Positions 12,137 through 23,236 of a stretch of 64,000 nt of DNA are shown piece after piece. The stretch is taken from contig JAHLEZ010000003.1 in NCBI GenBank assembly GCA_020726505.1, positions 2,914,001 through 2,978,000 on the forward strand, written 5' to 3'. This DNA is from Leptodontidium sp. MPI-SDFR-AT-0119 (Eukaryota > Ascomycota > Leotiomycetes > Helotiales > Leptodontidiaceae). The stretch's first letter is position 1; the number at the start of each line of letters is the position of its first letter. The translations under genes and the position numbers were made by a program. A model generated the notes under the pieces. The model did not search any database. It worked only from the letters and a program-made list of their open reading frames with translations, and was not told the DNA's origin.

Positions 12137-12613
12137 GCGACGCTGGGGCGGTTTACTTGCTGATGGCTTGGGTGAGAAATGGCCGTTGCTTTGATGCATT
12201 TTGCTTGCTGATAGATGAGTAGAGTGTTCTGTGCCGTAGAATTGTCGCCTCTCAATTCTCGAACATATTTTTGCCGGTAAGACGACTTCTATTGTGTGTT
12301 GATTACTCGTCGTTGTGGATACTAGATCTATCCAAAGTCCTATGTATCCTCTTGCTCTGCAAAAACCTCCTAGTTGATGTCAACAGACCCCCCCCCATCA
12401 TTCTGCTTTACTCGTGACCTCTCATGGTAATCTCCTAGTGGAATTGTTCATTCATTTATCAATACAAGCAGTAGGAGCAAGGGGCAAAGCCGGTTGCAAA
12501 GCAGAACTTACCTAGCTAGCAGGAATTCCCATTTCCCGCTCTTCAATTGAAGTGTTCAATTTCAGCTCCTTTTCCGCCCACTCTTTTCTCTGATTATTCT
12601 GTGCTCTTGTCGT

Positions 12614-12631
12614 CCCCCCCCCCCCCCCCCC
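12614..12631. repeat. Poly-C tract (18)
   Basis: Eighteen consecutive C followed directly by T5, A3, T8, A4 and T8 runs. Homopolymers this long are length-unstable and a likely place for assembly error. Confidence 0.9.
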
Positions 12632-12977
12632 TTTTTAAATTTTTTTTAAAATTTTTTTTCCCCCGATGTGCTGTGTGAAGTCGGGTGGAGTTGACTAAGT
12701 ACTTCCATTGCGGCAGCTCGCTTTATGAAAAGATATGTTAACAAATACCGAGCTCCTGCAGTGTCGAATAGACGATTGGCCTCCTCTCCACTCGAGCATT
12801 TAATACAGTAGTCCGAGACAACTCATCTTCCCTTATCATTCTTTTCTCTTGACATTGATTGCAGTATCCTTTCATTTCTGTCCGGAAGCCCTCTCAATAT
12901 TGTATATTCAGATCCAAAAGTGAACAAGTAAACTCCTCTCCTCTAGGACTCACCACTCTCCCTAAACTGACTAACCA

Positions 12978-12999
12978 CCCCCCCCCCCCCCCCCCCCCC
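12978..12999. repeat. Poly-C tract (22)
   Basis: Twenty-two consecutive C in non-coding sequence, 350 bp from the first poly-C tract. The G-rich strand could form stacked-G structures. Confidence 0.9.
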
Positions 13000-13582
13000 A
13001 TAAAGTCGCGTAGAAAAGTTTTGTTGCACTTCGCTATTTTGTAATAGTGCTAGCCTGAGCTCATATCGCTTATTTCGCTTGTGTGAATGCCATGCGGCCG
13101 AGCAAAGGTTTGGGGGATTCTCACCGGTTGTGAGAGATGGTTGGACAGGGTATTGGAGTTTATGAGTGATATGTGTGGAATTTGGGTTAAGATATTTCGG
13201 TGTGAAAGAGGATGAGGAATTGGGATTTGGTCTCGTGACTTGTCTTCTAAACACTAGGGCAAGGCGATATCTCAGACCCTGCGACGTTAGTTTTGGACTT
13301 TAGATTGTTTAACTTTGGGCGGTTTTATTCTGTGGCCGGCCTGGCGTTAGAAGCCGCTGTTGAAGATTTGATTCGAGGGCTGAGCGATGTCCCTGATTCT
13401 CATAGCGTAAAGAGCCGAAACACGTCACATTATTTTCAATAGGTAAGAGATTTAGGTAGAGAGCCATGCATTTCCTAGACAATCTTGCAATTCGCTAGCG
13501 TTTTTGGTATAACCAGCCATGCACATCCCCTTTTCCACATCAAAATGCACATCCAATCTGATCCCTCACTCCAAATCCCTGC

Positions 13583-15369
13583 CTACAGCATCACCACTCC
13601 AACTCCACTTCCTGTCTTCTCATCCACGTTGTTTCTAGCATCCACACCCCCCGCAATAGGGTTCGTGTTGTAATTGTATAGGTAATAATGTAGCTGACCA
13701 TCCCCGGCACCGAATTTCTGGTCTTCGAGGAAGAGAGTGTTGTCCAACAGGGTAAGGGCGTTGAAGACATCGAATTTGTACTTCTTGGCTAGGATAAGAG
13801 CGTCGTTCATGAGTTCGTTGAGGCGTTTCTTGAGATCCATACGGCTGTATGAGGGAGAGAGGGCGTGTTCGGTGGCGTAGTAGAAGAGGTAAGCAGCGCG
13901 GACATTTTTGTGCGACGCGTTGTTGATGACAGAGGATTCAAGGATGTAGAAAGAGAAAAAGTCGGTGAGTTTCTTGGTTGTAGGATCCTGGCTTTTTTAG
14001 TATGAGACAAATTTGGGTAAGGGGGAGGCTGCTTACCTCTACAACATAGGACCAGACCACTTGGTCTCCTGGAGCATTCTTCTTGTGTAGAAGCCAATGC
14101 TCGACTTCTTCTTTGGTGAATACTGGAGCTATGTCGAACTTATCCAGGTATCGCTTCAAAAGAGACAAAACATTTTCGATATCCTTTTCCTCCATGGGTC
14201 GCAAATGTTTGGTTGCAGTATGGTCTGGCAGAGCATATTTTCGGACTTGGTATGAGGGCTTGCTGTTGGCAGGCAGAGGGCTGAAGCCGACCTCGTACAG
14301 TTTTTGCCAATCAATCGACCGGTGGAAGTATCTGCAAGTGCTGACAGGTTTCGGAAGAACGACACCACCAGTATAGATAGCTTGCCAAGTCTTGAGCAGG
14401 TAGCAGCGACGGGTGATTTCCTTGATGAGGACAGGAGCCATTCGTTTCGACCGCAACTTCTTGTGTACAACCATGAAGTTGACTTCAGAGGCGTGAAGAA
14501 CCTTCTTTCGGACTCGTAGGGAGACAGGAATAGCAGAGATGAAAGCTACAAGCTTACGAGAAGCAGAGGCACGAATCCCAACATGCCATTCCTTGGTCCA
14601 CCCAGGACACATGAGAGCCCTAATTCTGTCAGCAGTAATTTATGGATCCCGCGTCATGTACAAACCATCTGAGAAACGATTCTGAGTAATTGAATCTGAA
14701 CATAGCCTCGTCATCCTCCACATAATGTCCATAGAGCAGCGAAAACAACTCCTGAATCTCCTCTTCCTTTGTCAAATCCATAGTAACCCACTCGAACCCC
14801 GGAAGCAATGCCCCAGGTTCTTTCGGCACCTTCTCAATATCCACAATCTTGAACGGACCCTCCTCAATCGGCACCGAGCTCTCTCCAAACTTCGGCACTG
14901 GCTGCGTCTGCCAGAACTTGTAGCTCGCCATATCCTTGACATTCTTCCCACTGGACGCCAACCCCGTCATGATCTCCTCCAAGTTCAGCTTCTTCATCGC
15001 CTCCTGTAGCTTCTTGTCCGATAACTCGTTGCCCTGCCCAACGCCCATCTGCTGCGCCAGCGCAGGGTTCATCTTCAATATCTCCTGTATTTGTTCTGCG
15101 CCGAGCCCGCTGACTGCCTTGTTGAGATCATCTCTGGAAGAGCTTCCTGATCCTTCGCTCGATCCTCCTCCGAGTGCAGCTTTCACGCGCTTTCGTTTCG
15201 ACTTCTTCTTCTTGCTTGCTGCGCCTGGAGCTGTGCCTGGGGCTGTCGTGTCCTCTTGTTCCTCGTCGTTGTCCGAATCGACTTGTGTGGTGGCTGTATT
15301 CTCGGGGGTGTTTTCAACAGCTTTGCCCTTCTCTGGGGCAGCTGCGCCAGCCTTTTGTTCGTCTGCCAT
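13583..15369 (-). CDS. NMT1: Glycylpeptide N-tetradecanoyltransferase (N-myristoyltransferase), 563 aa
   Basis: Transfers myristate from myristoyl-CoA to the N-terminal Gly of proteins such as Arf and G-alpha subunits; essential in fungi. Exons on the minus strand: 15369-14666, 14619-14037 and 13987-13583, with introns of 46 and 49 bp; 564 codons. The first 150 residues are charged and carry a Lys/Arg block ([11 protein letters not shown]), as in ribosome-associated NMT N-termini. The catalytic core has [29 protein letters not shown], the [13 protein letters not shown] block and [11 protein letters not shown]. The chain ends in VGVVML, matching the family's C-terminal carboxylate used as catalytic base. 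I chose MADEQ at 15369 (AGA before ATG); an in-frame ATG at 15492 would add 41 residues. One copy seen. Confidence 0.96.
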
Positions 15370-15806
15370 TCTAGTATTGTTTGTAGATGTTTTAGGGACG
15401 GGAGTTGTGTTGTGGGAAGCTGGAAGGAAAGGTGTTGCAGGTTGTGGTGGGGTAAACAAAAGGTGGGGTTCAAAACGCCTTGGCATATCCATTGCGGAAT
15501 AGGAATGGGTCACGTGGACTTGGGCGTTAAGTGCCTTAGGTAGTCCTGAACTTGGGAGTATGTTTCGTGGTAAGGTTCATTAACTATGGAACTGTTGAGT
15601 AATACAAGTAGAGCTAGTCTACGGCACGGTGCCAGATTCTATTCAGACTAACAAACACGTCACCCTGCCTTTAAATCAAAATTGCGGCCTTCAAAACTCT
15701 GTCATCCCCTTTCAAGACTTTCCATTCAAGTTTCACTTCGGAGTCTGGAAGAATTCGGTAGTGTTAAACCAAAGACCACTCAGATTAGACAGTGTTCTTC
15801 GGCACC
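15370..15806. promoter_or_regulatory. NMT1 upstream region
   Basis: 437 bp between the NMT1 start and the 3' end of the ABHD12-like gene, both on the minus strand. It must hold the NMT1 promoter. No extra gene seen. Confidence 0.5.
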
Positions 15807-17241
15807 TCATAGAGGAAGAGTACCTCCATTATCCATCCCAAAAGCCTTCAATGCTGCTAGTGCAACGGGAGCATAAGTTAAGATCCTGCTGTGTTCTACA
15901 GACCATTAGTTATGTTTCTTCATTAGTTCAAGTATCAACTTACGGCCATGTCCCACAATCTCCTCTCGAATAATTTTGTCTTCGCTAGCTTTCCATGTAC
16001 TTATGAAGGAACCATCTCTCATGTCACTCGTTGACCTAGCTTTCATCTTCTTGAACAAGTCAAAATCCATGCCACCGTCAGCTGTAGCGTTCGCAGCAGC
16101 TGCAAAGAGTCCTTCGGAGTGAGTCCATGGAATCTCCGGATCATCCTTCGAATGGATGATGAACAGCCTCAACTTCTTGCTCAACCTGACAATATTCGCA
16201 ATACGTGTGACAGACGGCCACTCATCAACCACATAACTCGCCAACAGCCGTTGAAGAGCAGGATGCGTACCAAACGGCGACAAGATCGGGATATACCCTA
16301 GAATCGAGTAGCCGGTGAGGAGATCCGGAATACTTGTGAACCCAGCCACCAGCACGACGCCGGCAAAGTCAGTTCCCTGCTCTGCGAAATGTTCCACGAC
16401 TGCGGATGTAACTGCTGTTCCCAGACTCTGTCCGACGATGACGATCCGTTCCGGTGGGACTCGAGCTACGTCCATGGCCCAATTCACTGCTGCGACGCCA
16501 TCGATGATGACCCCTTCTTCGGTAGGAGAGCCGGTTGAGAGGCCGAATCCCCGGTAGTCGATGGCGAGGATGTGGATATTGGATGTGCTCCCGTCTGCTA
16601 GTGAGCGGTATGAATCAGTTCGCCAGCCTTGAGCAACGGTTCCAGCATTCTGTACATATTAGCTGCGATCAGCCGAGACTCGAGCTTTGGATTGTACCCC
16701 GTGAACTAAGACATATCAGTTGATGACCATGGTTGGGGATCGCAGTACTCACAATTGATGATTAGACGAGCATCTGGATCGTTCTTTAGCAATTCAAATG
16801 CCTTGGTCTTGGTGATGTCCTCTGCACATCCTGATGGCTGTTGTAAGATTTCATATTCGTGCTTTGCATACAATCCCAACGGCATCACATGCCAGGCGTA
16901 GATGGTTTCTCCATCAGGTGTAGAGAAGTTAAATGGTGTAATTTGATTCTCTGGGAAATATATTGGCAATGATCAAATGCAGTCATATCCTAGACTACTC
17001 ACTTGCAAACCCAAACTGTTCCGGTTTATTGATATCCACCCACCAGGCTGTGTGGAGCTTGTGTACGTAGATGACACTGACCTGATCAGTGACTTGAAAT
17101 TGAATGATGCCACCGTGCAGGAAATAATTACTGCCTTTGGAGCCACGGGTCCGTCACAGCAATCAATGCCAAAGTGTATAAAGCGATGCCTGAGAACAGT
17201 AGCAGGTAGGCCTTCTTGAAGATAGGTGCAAGAGGAGCCAT
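15807..17241 (-). CDS. ABHD12/Bem46-like membrane alpha/beta hydrolase (394 aa) with an 8-nt exon
   Basis: Membrane-anchored serine hydrolase, probably a lipid or acyl esterase like ABHD12/ABHD13. Six exons on the minus strand: 17241-17132, 17076-17003, 16950-16753, 16705-16698 (8 nt), 16649-15944 and 15895-15807; introns of 55, 52, 47, 48 and 48 bp; 395 codons close. One N-terminal transmembrane helix (AYLLLFSGIALYTLALIAV) is followed by F-G-F-A-K-N-Q-I-T-P-F and the catalytic domain: HGNAG oxyanion loop (H129, G130 in the micro-exon), IDYRGFGLS, elbow GQSLGTA (S205), an Asp at 299/300 and H367 in GHGQHSRILTYAP. The first acceptor was set at TCAG before TGTCATC because only that restores QRHVIYVHKLHTAWW. 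Reading through the last intron gives a false stop at 15906. Confidence 0.88.
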
Positions 17242-17873
17242 CACAAGGTTGAGCGGCAAGTTGAACTGTGTTCAAGTCAGACATCAGTCGTGGTAAAGAG
17301 TCAAGAGGACAACACCAATGAAAGCCAATACATCTGTTTGAAGCAATACAAACACACTAAACGAGCAAATGGTTCTTTTTGGGGTCACCCTGCCCTAATC
17401 CTTGAGACTTCTCGCATGGTAAAGGCCAAATACTGGACCTTGTTGGACCAGAAGTGTTGGTTGGCTTGGTCTTGCTTGAGATTGGATGCGAGCGAGCCGG
17501 GCGTCGCTGAGACACTCAGGTACTTACACGGGACCAAAGCACAATGCAACCTTTCTCTTCTCCTTAGTAGTATGTCTCCTGTCTCTTCTCTTTCTCTTCA
17601 ATTATAATTCGAAGTTCAGTCGTACAGTCCGGGCGTTGCATCTGAAGCTGTTGTGGCTGCGGACTCGGCTGTTGGTTTTGTTCTCACTGTAGTTCCTCCT
17701 TCCAGTTCACTCCGGTCCGCCTGCACCAACCTTCGCATCGGCCAGCTCCTGATCCCAAACTCTCGTCTCGTCTCTCGTCTCGTCTCCCACCAACCTTTAC
17801 ACCTCAATTCACTCCAAGACGCGTCGCCAACAACACCACACTCACGAAGCTGTCGACCAGCACTGTGACAGCG
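17242..17873. promoter_or_regulatory. Divergent promoter region, ABHD12-like / SWC3
   Basis: 632 bp between divergent start codons. It includes a pyrimidine-rich stretch just upstream of SWC3 (17600-17830, with repeated CTCGTCT) typical of ascomycete 5' leaders. No conserved factor site was assigned. Confidence 0.5.
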
Positions 17874-19642
17874 ATGGAGAGGAAGAGGAAGCTTCCTGCT
17901 CGAGCTGCGCGTGTGGAGTCCGTCAGCAAGAAAAGAACCTCCACTCCCCCAGAGCAACGCACCCAGACACCAACTCCTCCAACACCGCAAGCTCAACCAC
18001 CACCACCTCCACCTGCTCCAGTCGAAGAGAGTCTACCACGATGTATTGTGCCGGGAAAGCCATTACCTACGGTTGAAGAGCCGCAGCCGGAGAATCTTCC
18101 GTCGAGCCATTTCCAAACAATTCCCGAGAGGTAAGTTCGAAGCTCATAACCTTGCATCTGAGCTGCCAGGCTGACCAGTCTCACAGCGGGGTTTTGGTAG
18201 AGTCACTGCACAGATCACGACACAAATGGCTGAGCGAAGGCATATTCGAGAAGTATTGGACGAAGCCGACGAAGAAGAAGGGTGCTCCAGATGCGCCGCC
18301 GGATAATCCAGCAAAGGACTCGATGACGAAGCTTGGGAGCTGCTCTATAACCGTCGAACCACATACTTTCGAGGCTACTATGTATGCTATCAAAGACCCG
18401 AATCCGAAACCTCTGCTTGCCACTGTGCAGCCTCAGCAACAGATGTATCGTCCTATAATTCAATATGGTCCTCCTGGCGGGGTGATGCCTCCAACTCCCC
18501 CTCCGGCGCCTGTTCAGCCAGTCCAACAGAAACCTCCACCGCCTCCGATTCCACAAGCACCAGCAAGATCGCAAGATGTTCAGATGCAAAATACCGCTCC
18601 TGCCCCTCCAAATAACGCCTACCCACAAGGCCAGCAAATACTCAACCCTGCATCCAACGGCAATCGCCCACTACCCATACACCTTCCTGCTGCGACCCAT
18701 GCACCTCAGCCAGCACCACCCCCCACACCTGTTGGCAAGAGCACAGATCCTGTTATACAAATGCTGGCAGAACGAGCGGCGACCGATACAAGCTTGAAAG
18801 CTCTGATGCGGATAGTTGCAAACGGCGAGGCTACATCAGAAGAATTGAAGAGGTTCCAAAGTCACATTGATGAGCTTACCCGGGTCCAGAAGGCACGTCA
18901 GGCTGCCGAGGCCGCCGCATCTGCACATACAAACCAAGCACCCTCGACTCCACAGAGTATACAGCAGGCGAATGGAAACATCCCCCCTCAACCTGCCCCA
19001 GCATCAAATCCACCTCCACCGATCAAAGTAGCTCCAACTCCTCCACCTCCAATTCCAACGCCAACTCCTCAATTCCAACCCCAGCCACAAGCACTCCGAT
19101 CGAAAGGGCCAGTCCCTTCCTCGAAGCCGGATATATCTGGTGTGGTATTCGAGTTCAGTGGTGGTAATGGCGATCGGTATTCCTTCCCCAAATTCAGCAT
19201 TCTGGAAACTCGTCCGAATGGAGAGGTGGTCGTTTCATTTCTGATCGTCAGGAAAGGCAGCCGCAGTGACTGTCCAACATATGACCCAGAGCTGGATTAC
19301 TACCAACCGATCACCATAAGACTATACGCACATCAACCCCGACAGTTGGATGCCCTGCAAAAGATCGTTGCTCCTCCAGAAGAGGTTAGACGATACATGG
19401 ATGACATCATGGACAAGGCGACCAGAGCAGAATATGTTCTTCTAGCCATGCGTCTTCCCAAAGATCCAGAGCAACCGCCCCCAGGGGAGAAGCAGGAAGA
19501 GGCCGAAAAGCCCGATGTGATGGATTACCAAGTCACGCCATGGGCTACCACGACCTCGACTCCAGTACAAAAGCTCAAACCGGCAAAGAAACCCCCCACA
19601 GAAGACGAAGTGTACCAATCTTTCATTAAAACTGTTACCTAA
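17874..19642 (+). CDS. SWC3: SWR1-complex subunit Swc3 (570 aa)
   Basis: Subunit of the SWR1 remodeller that exchanges H2A for H2A.Z in nucleosomes; nuclear. Two exons, 17874-18130 and 18187-19642, with a 56-bp intron splitting a Ser codon; 571 codons. The N-terminus is basic and Pro-rich (MERKRKLPARAAR). The family-defining block spans the splice: P-E-S-G-V-L-V-E-S-L-H-R-S-R-H-K-W-L-S, then GIFEKYWTKP, then E-P-H-x-F and Y-A-I-K-D. A long Pro/Gln-rich low-complexity middle (about 130-370) is followed by a globular C-terminal part with VVFEFSGGNGDRY and WATTTS. Neighbouring divergent gene: ABHD12-like. The call rests on the N-terminal Swc3 domain; the C-terminal part resembles other filamentous-fungal orthologues more than yeast. 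Confidence 0.85.
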
Positions 19643-20686
19643 AGCGGCTGGCGTTGGGTCTCGGGGGCGGGCATGTCTCATTGTTACTACATGGCGGCGG
19701 AGTCTGGTGAAATCGATGAGAGAGGCAACTCAATGAAATGGGTGATAGGTAATATTGGCGTCATGCGAGCCGTCGAGCTTTATGGTGTGGCTGGTTGCTT
19801 GCTTACATGGTCTGGGTATGGGTCTGGGTATTTCAAAATGGGACTTGAACTTGTATTCTAGAAGGTGGGTGGGTAGGAAGCGTTAGCTGGATAGTCTCCT
19901 AATGAGATTTGGCTTAATCTAGCTCTTCGCGCGTCGAGATTCGTTGATCTTGTTTTCCTGAGCTGTGTCTCAGTGGGGGATAGGTACCACTTCAACATCG
20001 CCGCTTATGAAGTCAGGCACGGAGGCTCTCGTTGATATTTTGCTCTCATTTCGTGGTGCGTTGGTACCAGGTGGCGGCTAGGTATTGGGGGCTGGAGTTG
20101 AGGATCGAGAAAGTATTGAAGGTGTATGGGATGGTGACGAGCTGGTATCATGATACGGGAACTCTGAGCTGCCGGAATGCGATGGCAGTACTGTTGCGTG
20201 GTTTCACCAATCGATCCCTTCAAGAAGAGTTTGAGTTTGTGCAGCCCTGGGGGTTGGATCTGATGCACTGGGAAATCTGGACGCAACTAGACTTGTAAGC
20301 ATCGCTGTCCGAAAAACTCAATTTCTGACTTCCTTACAGCGAGAACATGATTGTGGGGGTGCTTTCATGACATGCAGGAGTATCGAATCTAATTCTCATA
20401 ATGATCACACTTACGACCACATAGGGGGTGTAGTACAAGCCAACCAAGGTACTTTGAGATGAGTGGATTCTCTTGTCGATATGACCGTATTTTCATAATA
20501 CTTACACCACTGGGTTTTCACGCCAGAATGTTTGGTTGTCTCTTCCGTTGGTGTGGACGACAAACTACTGTTGTCTTGTAAGCTAGCTGACACAGACTGA
20601 ACACTTGCAACGACTCAACACCACGTCGCTGCGAGTCCGAATGTACACGCCGTCTAGTATGTAAATAGGTATACCTACGAGACCAA
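19643..20686. other. Intergenic, no gene seen
   Basis: About 1 kb after SWC3. Frames at 20005-20298 on both strands overlap each other and show no motif. No repeats noted. Confidence 0.5.
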
Positions 20687-21241
20687 ATGGAGTTCGGCTC
20701 TTCATCAATCCAAGCGCAATCTACAACCTGGAATATGTCTTCCAGTGATCCCAATCAGCCCCAGCAACACATCTCAGGAGTCATGTTCCAGCCGTCAAAC
20801 CTGGTATTAACCAAAACCTTCACGCTCACTCTGGCTAGCGAGGAATTCACTCAAACCTGCAATGGCAATATCGCCATTTCTCTTCAAACCCTGAAAGCAG
20901 TCAATCGAGTCATGACGGGTATCCTCACGCAGCTTATCGAGGAGGATGCTCTCACACCTCGGCCCGTTTATGAGTTCCATCCCTACCTCGAGAGCAGGCC
21001 AGAACTTAGGTCTGGTAATCTCCATATCAAATTCTGCATAGAACGCATCTCTTCAGGTATGACCGATCGCATGTATCATGCGGTGAAGACGGGGCAAAGT
21101 CCGATCCCTTGGACTTGGGGAGAGCAGGATGCAGATATCGACATGTTTTTGCGGACTGTAGCTGCGGTGGGACCTGTGGGGATTGAGCAGCTTAGGGAGA
21201 TTGTTGGACATACTGTGTTGAGGAAACAGCTATGGCTATGA
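20687..21241 (+). CDS. Unrecognised protein, copy 1 of a tandem pair (184 aa)
   Basis: I do not recognise this family. Single-exon frame of 184 codons with a good start context (CAAATGG). The N-terminus is Ser/Gln-rich and a body of mixed alpha/beta character follows from about residue 40. It is related to the gene at 22062-22544: both have F-T-x2-L near the start of the body, then G-N-[IL], a QxL, an I-L segment, then F-[HY]-P-x-L-x3-P-x-[LV]-R-x-G-x-[LI]-x-I-x-F-x-I-x-R and a W-T-x6-D segment. No signal peptide or transmembrane helix. Function unknown; the shared body suggests a small conserved fold. The two genes lie head to tail, 820 bp apart. Confidence 0.6.
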   Translation: MEFGSSSIQAQSTTWNMSSSDPNQPQQHISGVMFQPSNLVLTKTFTLTLASEEFTQTCNGNIAISLQTLKAVNRVMTGILTQLIEEDALTPRPVYEFHPYLESRPELRSGNLHIKFCIERISSGMTDRMYHAVKTGQSPIPWTWGEQDADIDMFLRTVAAVGPVGIEQLREIVGHTVLRKQLWL

Positions 21242-22061
21242 TTTGTTGAGAGGGAAGAACGGGATATCGATTGTTCGTTGTTTCGGGATGATAGATTGGT
21301 GAGATTGGTTGTTCCGAATCTGGGGGCCTGAAATCTTTTTCCACGTTGAATAGAAGCGTTAGGTACCTTAGTCAATGAATGTGATCTGTCAATCACTTCA
21401 TGTGCAATGTTATGATACATTGGCTGATTTCTGTGAGCTCGATTCAAACTTCTATGCCAGCGAACCCCCAAGCAGGAGCCGTGGAAGAGATGCCATGTAG
21501 AAGAGTCAGCGGCGGTTGTCAAGACAGCCAGCGTGGCTTGGAAATTAATAGAAAGATATCTTATTAGCCGTTAATACATCAGGTCCAGACATGCTAGAGA
21601 ATCGGTCAGCAGCAGAAGCAGCCATAGTGTGACAGGAATAATATTTGTGCTGTCTACCTTACCACTGCTTCCTTATGTTTACTTCGCTTAAAGTGCCCTA
21701 GTAAGAAACAGTTTTTCATATTTTGTAGCTTAATAGAAAGGCTTTGCCGAGGTAGAGATAGCAATGGAAACCAATGTATTTTGGACTCGCCTAGTGTCCC
21801 AGATATTTAGTTGTGGGCTGTCTTTCTGACCTCGTTCATGTCAAAGAATGGTTATGTTTTATATCGTCATTGCTAGGTAGCTCTGATCCATGCCTCACGA
21901 AGCAACATCCACGTCACTCTCAGTCAGAAGACAAGCGATGAAAAGATACTTGATAGCCCATATAGTCCTACCATCAATTTACTTTCACCAATCTCCATAC
22001 TCATCAGCATCCATGCCCACCTCCTCTCAATCTCAATTCATCGACCACAGCTTCCAGCAGC
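21242..22061. other. Intergenic between the tandem unknown genes
   Basis: No complete gene. At its 3' end (about 22014-22105, frame ending in TAG) is coding-like text, SSQSQFIDHSFQQH...QPST, that resembles the N-terminus of copy 1, suggesting that copy 2 originally began here. Confidence 0.45.
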
Positions 22062-22544
22062 ATGTCATCACTCCTCAAGATCAGCCCAGTACTATCGAAG
22101 TTTAGTCGCGGCCAAGTTAAATTCACAATAATTCTACCAGCAGGAACATTTACGAACGTTAACGGAAACCTTCTCATAATCGACCAGCAAGTTCTGCAGT
22201 ATCTGAACTCAGGCGTCAAGGAAATCCTACAAGCACTCAAGAAAGCCGACAAGTACCGAGACGATTTCTCATACGACTTCTATCCTTCTCTTCAAAGACC
22301 ACCAAGAGTGAGAGATGGTAAAATCAAGATTGATTTTCGAATAGACCGCAACTCAGCGGCTTCCAGGTTTCTTGGAAGCCTCACTGGCTTTCAAAAATTG
22401 AGGACCCGGATGAACTGGACTGACAATAGAAGGAGCAACGATGTTAATGCTCATTTGCAGATTCTCATACTTCCCATGACTGCGCAGGACTTACAGGATC
22501 AGTTCTGTCTTGTGACTGGGTTCAGACAGTTTGCGCCAAAGTGA
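22062..22544 (+). CDS. Unrecognised protein, copy 2 of a tandem pair (160 aa)
   Basis: Divergent paralogue of the gene at 20687-21241; family not recognised. The frame from the ATG at 22062 gives 160 residues. Key shared segment at about 68-95: Y-D-F-Y-P-S-L-Q-R-P-P-R-V-R-D-G-K-I-K-I, then DFRIDR. Near the C-terminus are NWTDNRRSND and L-Q-I-L. It is more basic than copy 1. The stretch before residue 20 (SSLLKISPVLSKFSRGQ) has no counterpart in copy 1, whereas the overlapping frame on the same strand does (QQH-x6-QPS in both), so a small indel near 22095-22110 may have moved the start. It could be a functional shortened protein or an early pseudogene. Confidence 0.5.
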   Translation: MSSLLKISPVLSKFSRGQVKFTIILPAGTFTNVNGNLLIIDQQVLQYLNSGVKEILQALKKADKYRDDFSYDFYPSLQRPPRVRDGKIKIDFRIDRNSAASRFLGSLTGFQKLRTRMNWTDNRRSNDVNAHLQILILPMTAQDLQDQFCLVTGFRQFAPK

Positions 22545-22920
22545 AGAATGAAACTGGTTCTGCAGGGTGAGGGAATCTATGATGAAACCCATAGCTTGAA
22601 TCAGTGGAGGAAGACGAATATGACAGACTGTTCTACATCAAGCCAGATTATCAAATGGAGCGATCGACTCAAAGCAAAAAACAATCTCACACGAGGTTAT
22701 CTCGGTTCCGAAACCATTTTATGTTGTGAAGATATTCGCCAAATCCTATGTTGGTAGCTGCGGTACGGCTTTGGAATCCTCACACTCCCAGATCTTCACC
22801 CAGACCCATCTCAACTGTATCTCTTGCAATTCCCAATCCTTAAATCAAATAAACTCCAAAGATGATATGCCTATCCCGAAACTCCAAAACAAGGCTCCCA
22901 TTTCTCCTAGGTATCCACTC

Positions 22921-23236
22921 CTACTCGTGCGCCACTCTCTGCTTCTCAGCGTATGTCATGTTCCACGGCTTCCTCGTCTTGACATCGTTCATGATCTTCG
23001 TCCTGTCGAAGATTGTGTCCCTTTGTACTATCAATAACATATCCAATAAATATATTAAAGACAATATCTCACCTTCTGTCTTGCTCGGGATGCACCGTAT
23101 CATTGTAGTTATCCAGTTGTGTCCTCACAGCTCCTGCAATGCTGTGTGATGTCTGAGGCTTGGCGATTGTGTTGACTGCAAAAACAGCACCTGCGGCACC
23201 GAGTGCTACGAAAGCGATGTTCTTTACAGCACTCAT
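22921..23236 (-). CDS. Small protein of 87 aa with an N-terminal hydrophobic helix
   Basis: Family not recognised. Two exons on the minus strand, 23236-23073 and 23020-22921, with a 52-bp intron (GTGAGA...CAAAG); 88 codons. The N-terminus, MSAVKNIAFVALGAAGAVFA, is short, Ala/Gly/Val-rich and could be a single membrane helix or a mitochondrial targeting segment; the remainder is hydrophilic and charged (D-R-R-D-T-I-F-D-R-T-K-I-M-N-D-V-K, then KPWNMTYAEK). The acceptor was chosen because it alone joins AG to GGACACA and keeps a natural composition; the nearer TAG acceptor gives a different, poorer tail. A small organellar membrane protein is a guess. Confidence 0.6.

Larger units (their letters stand above)
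12137..13582. other. Intergenic with two poly-C tracts, no gene seen
   Basis: Convergent 3' region between the hydrolase and NMT genes. It contains C18 (12614-12631) followed by T- and A-runs, and C22 (12978-12999). No credible coding frame was found. Confidence 0.6.

Noticed and set aside
14936..15502. 188-codon plus-strand frame
   Set aside because: Antisense to the first exon of N-myristoyltransferase.
15906..16487. Shorter ABHD12-like protein ending MKKHN
   Set aside because: Arises from reading into the last intron; splicing at 15896-15943 restores the family C-terminus with the catalytic His.
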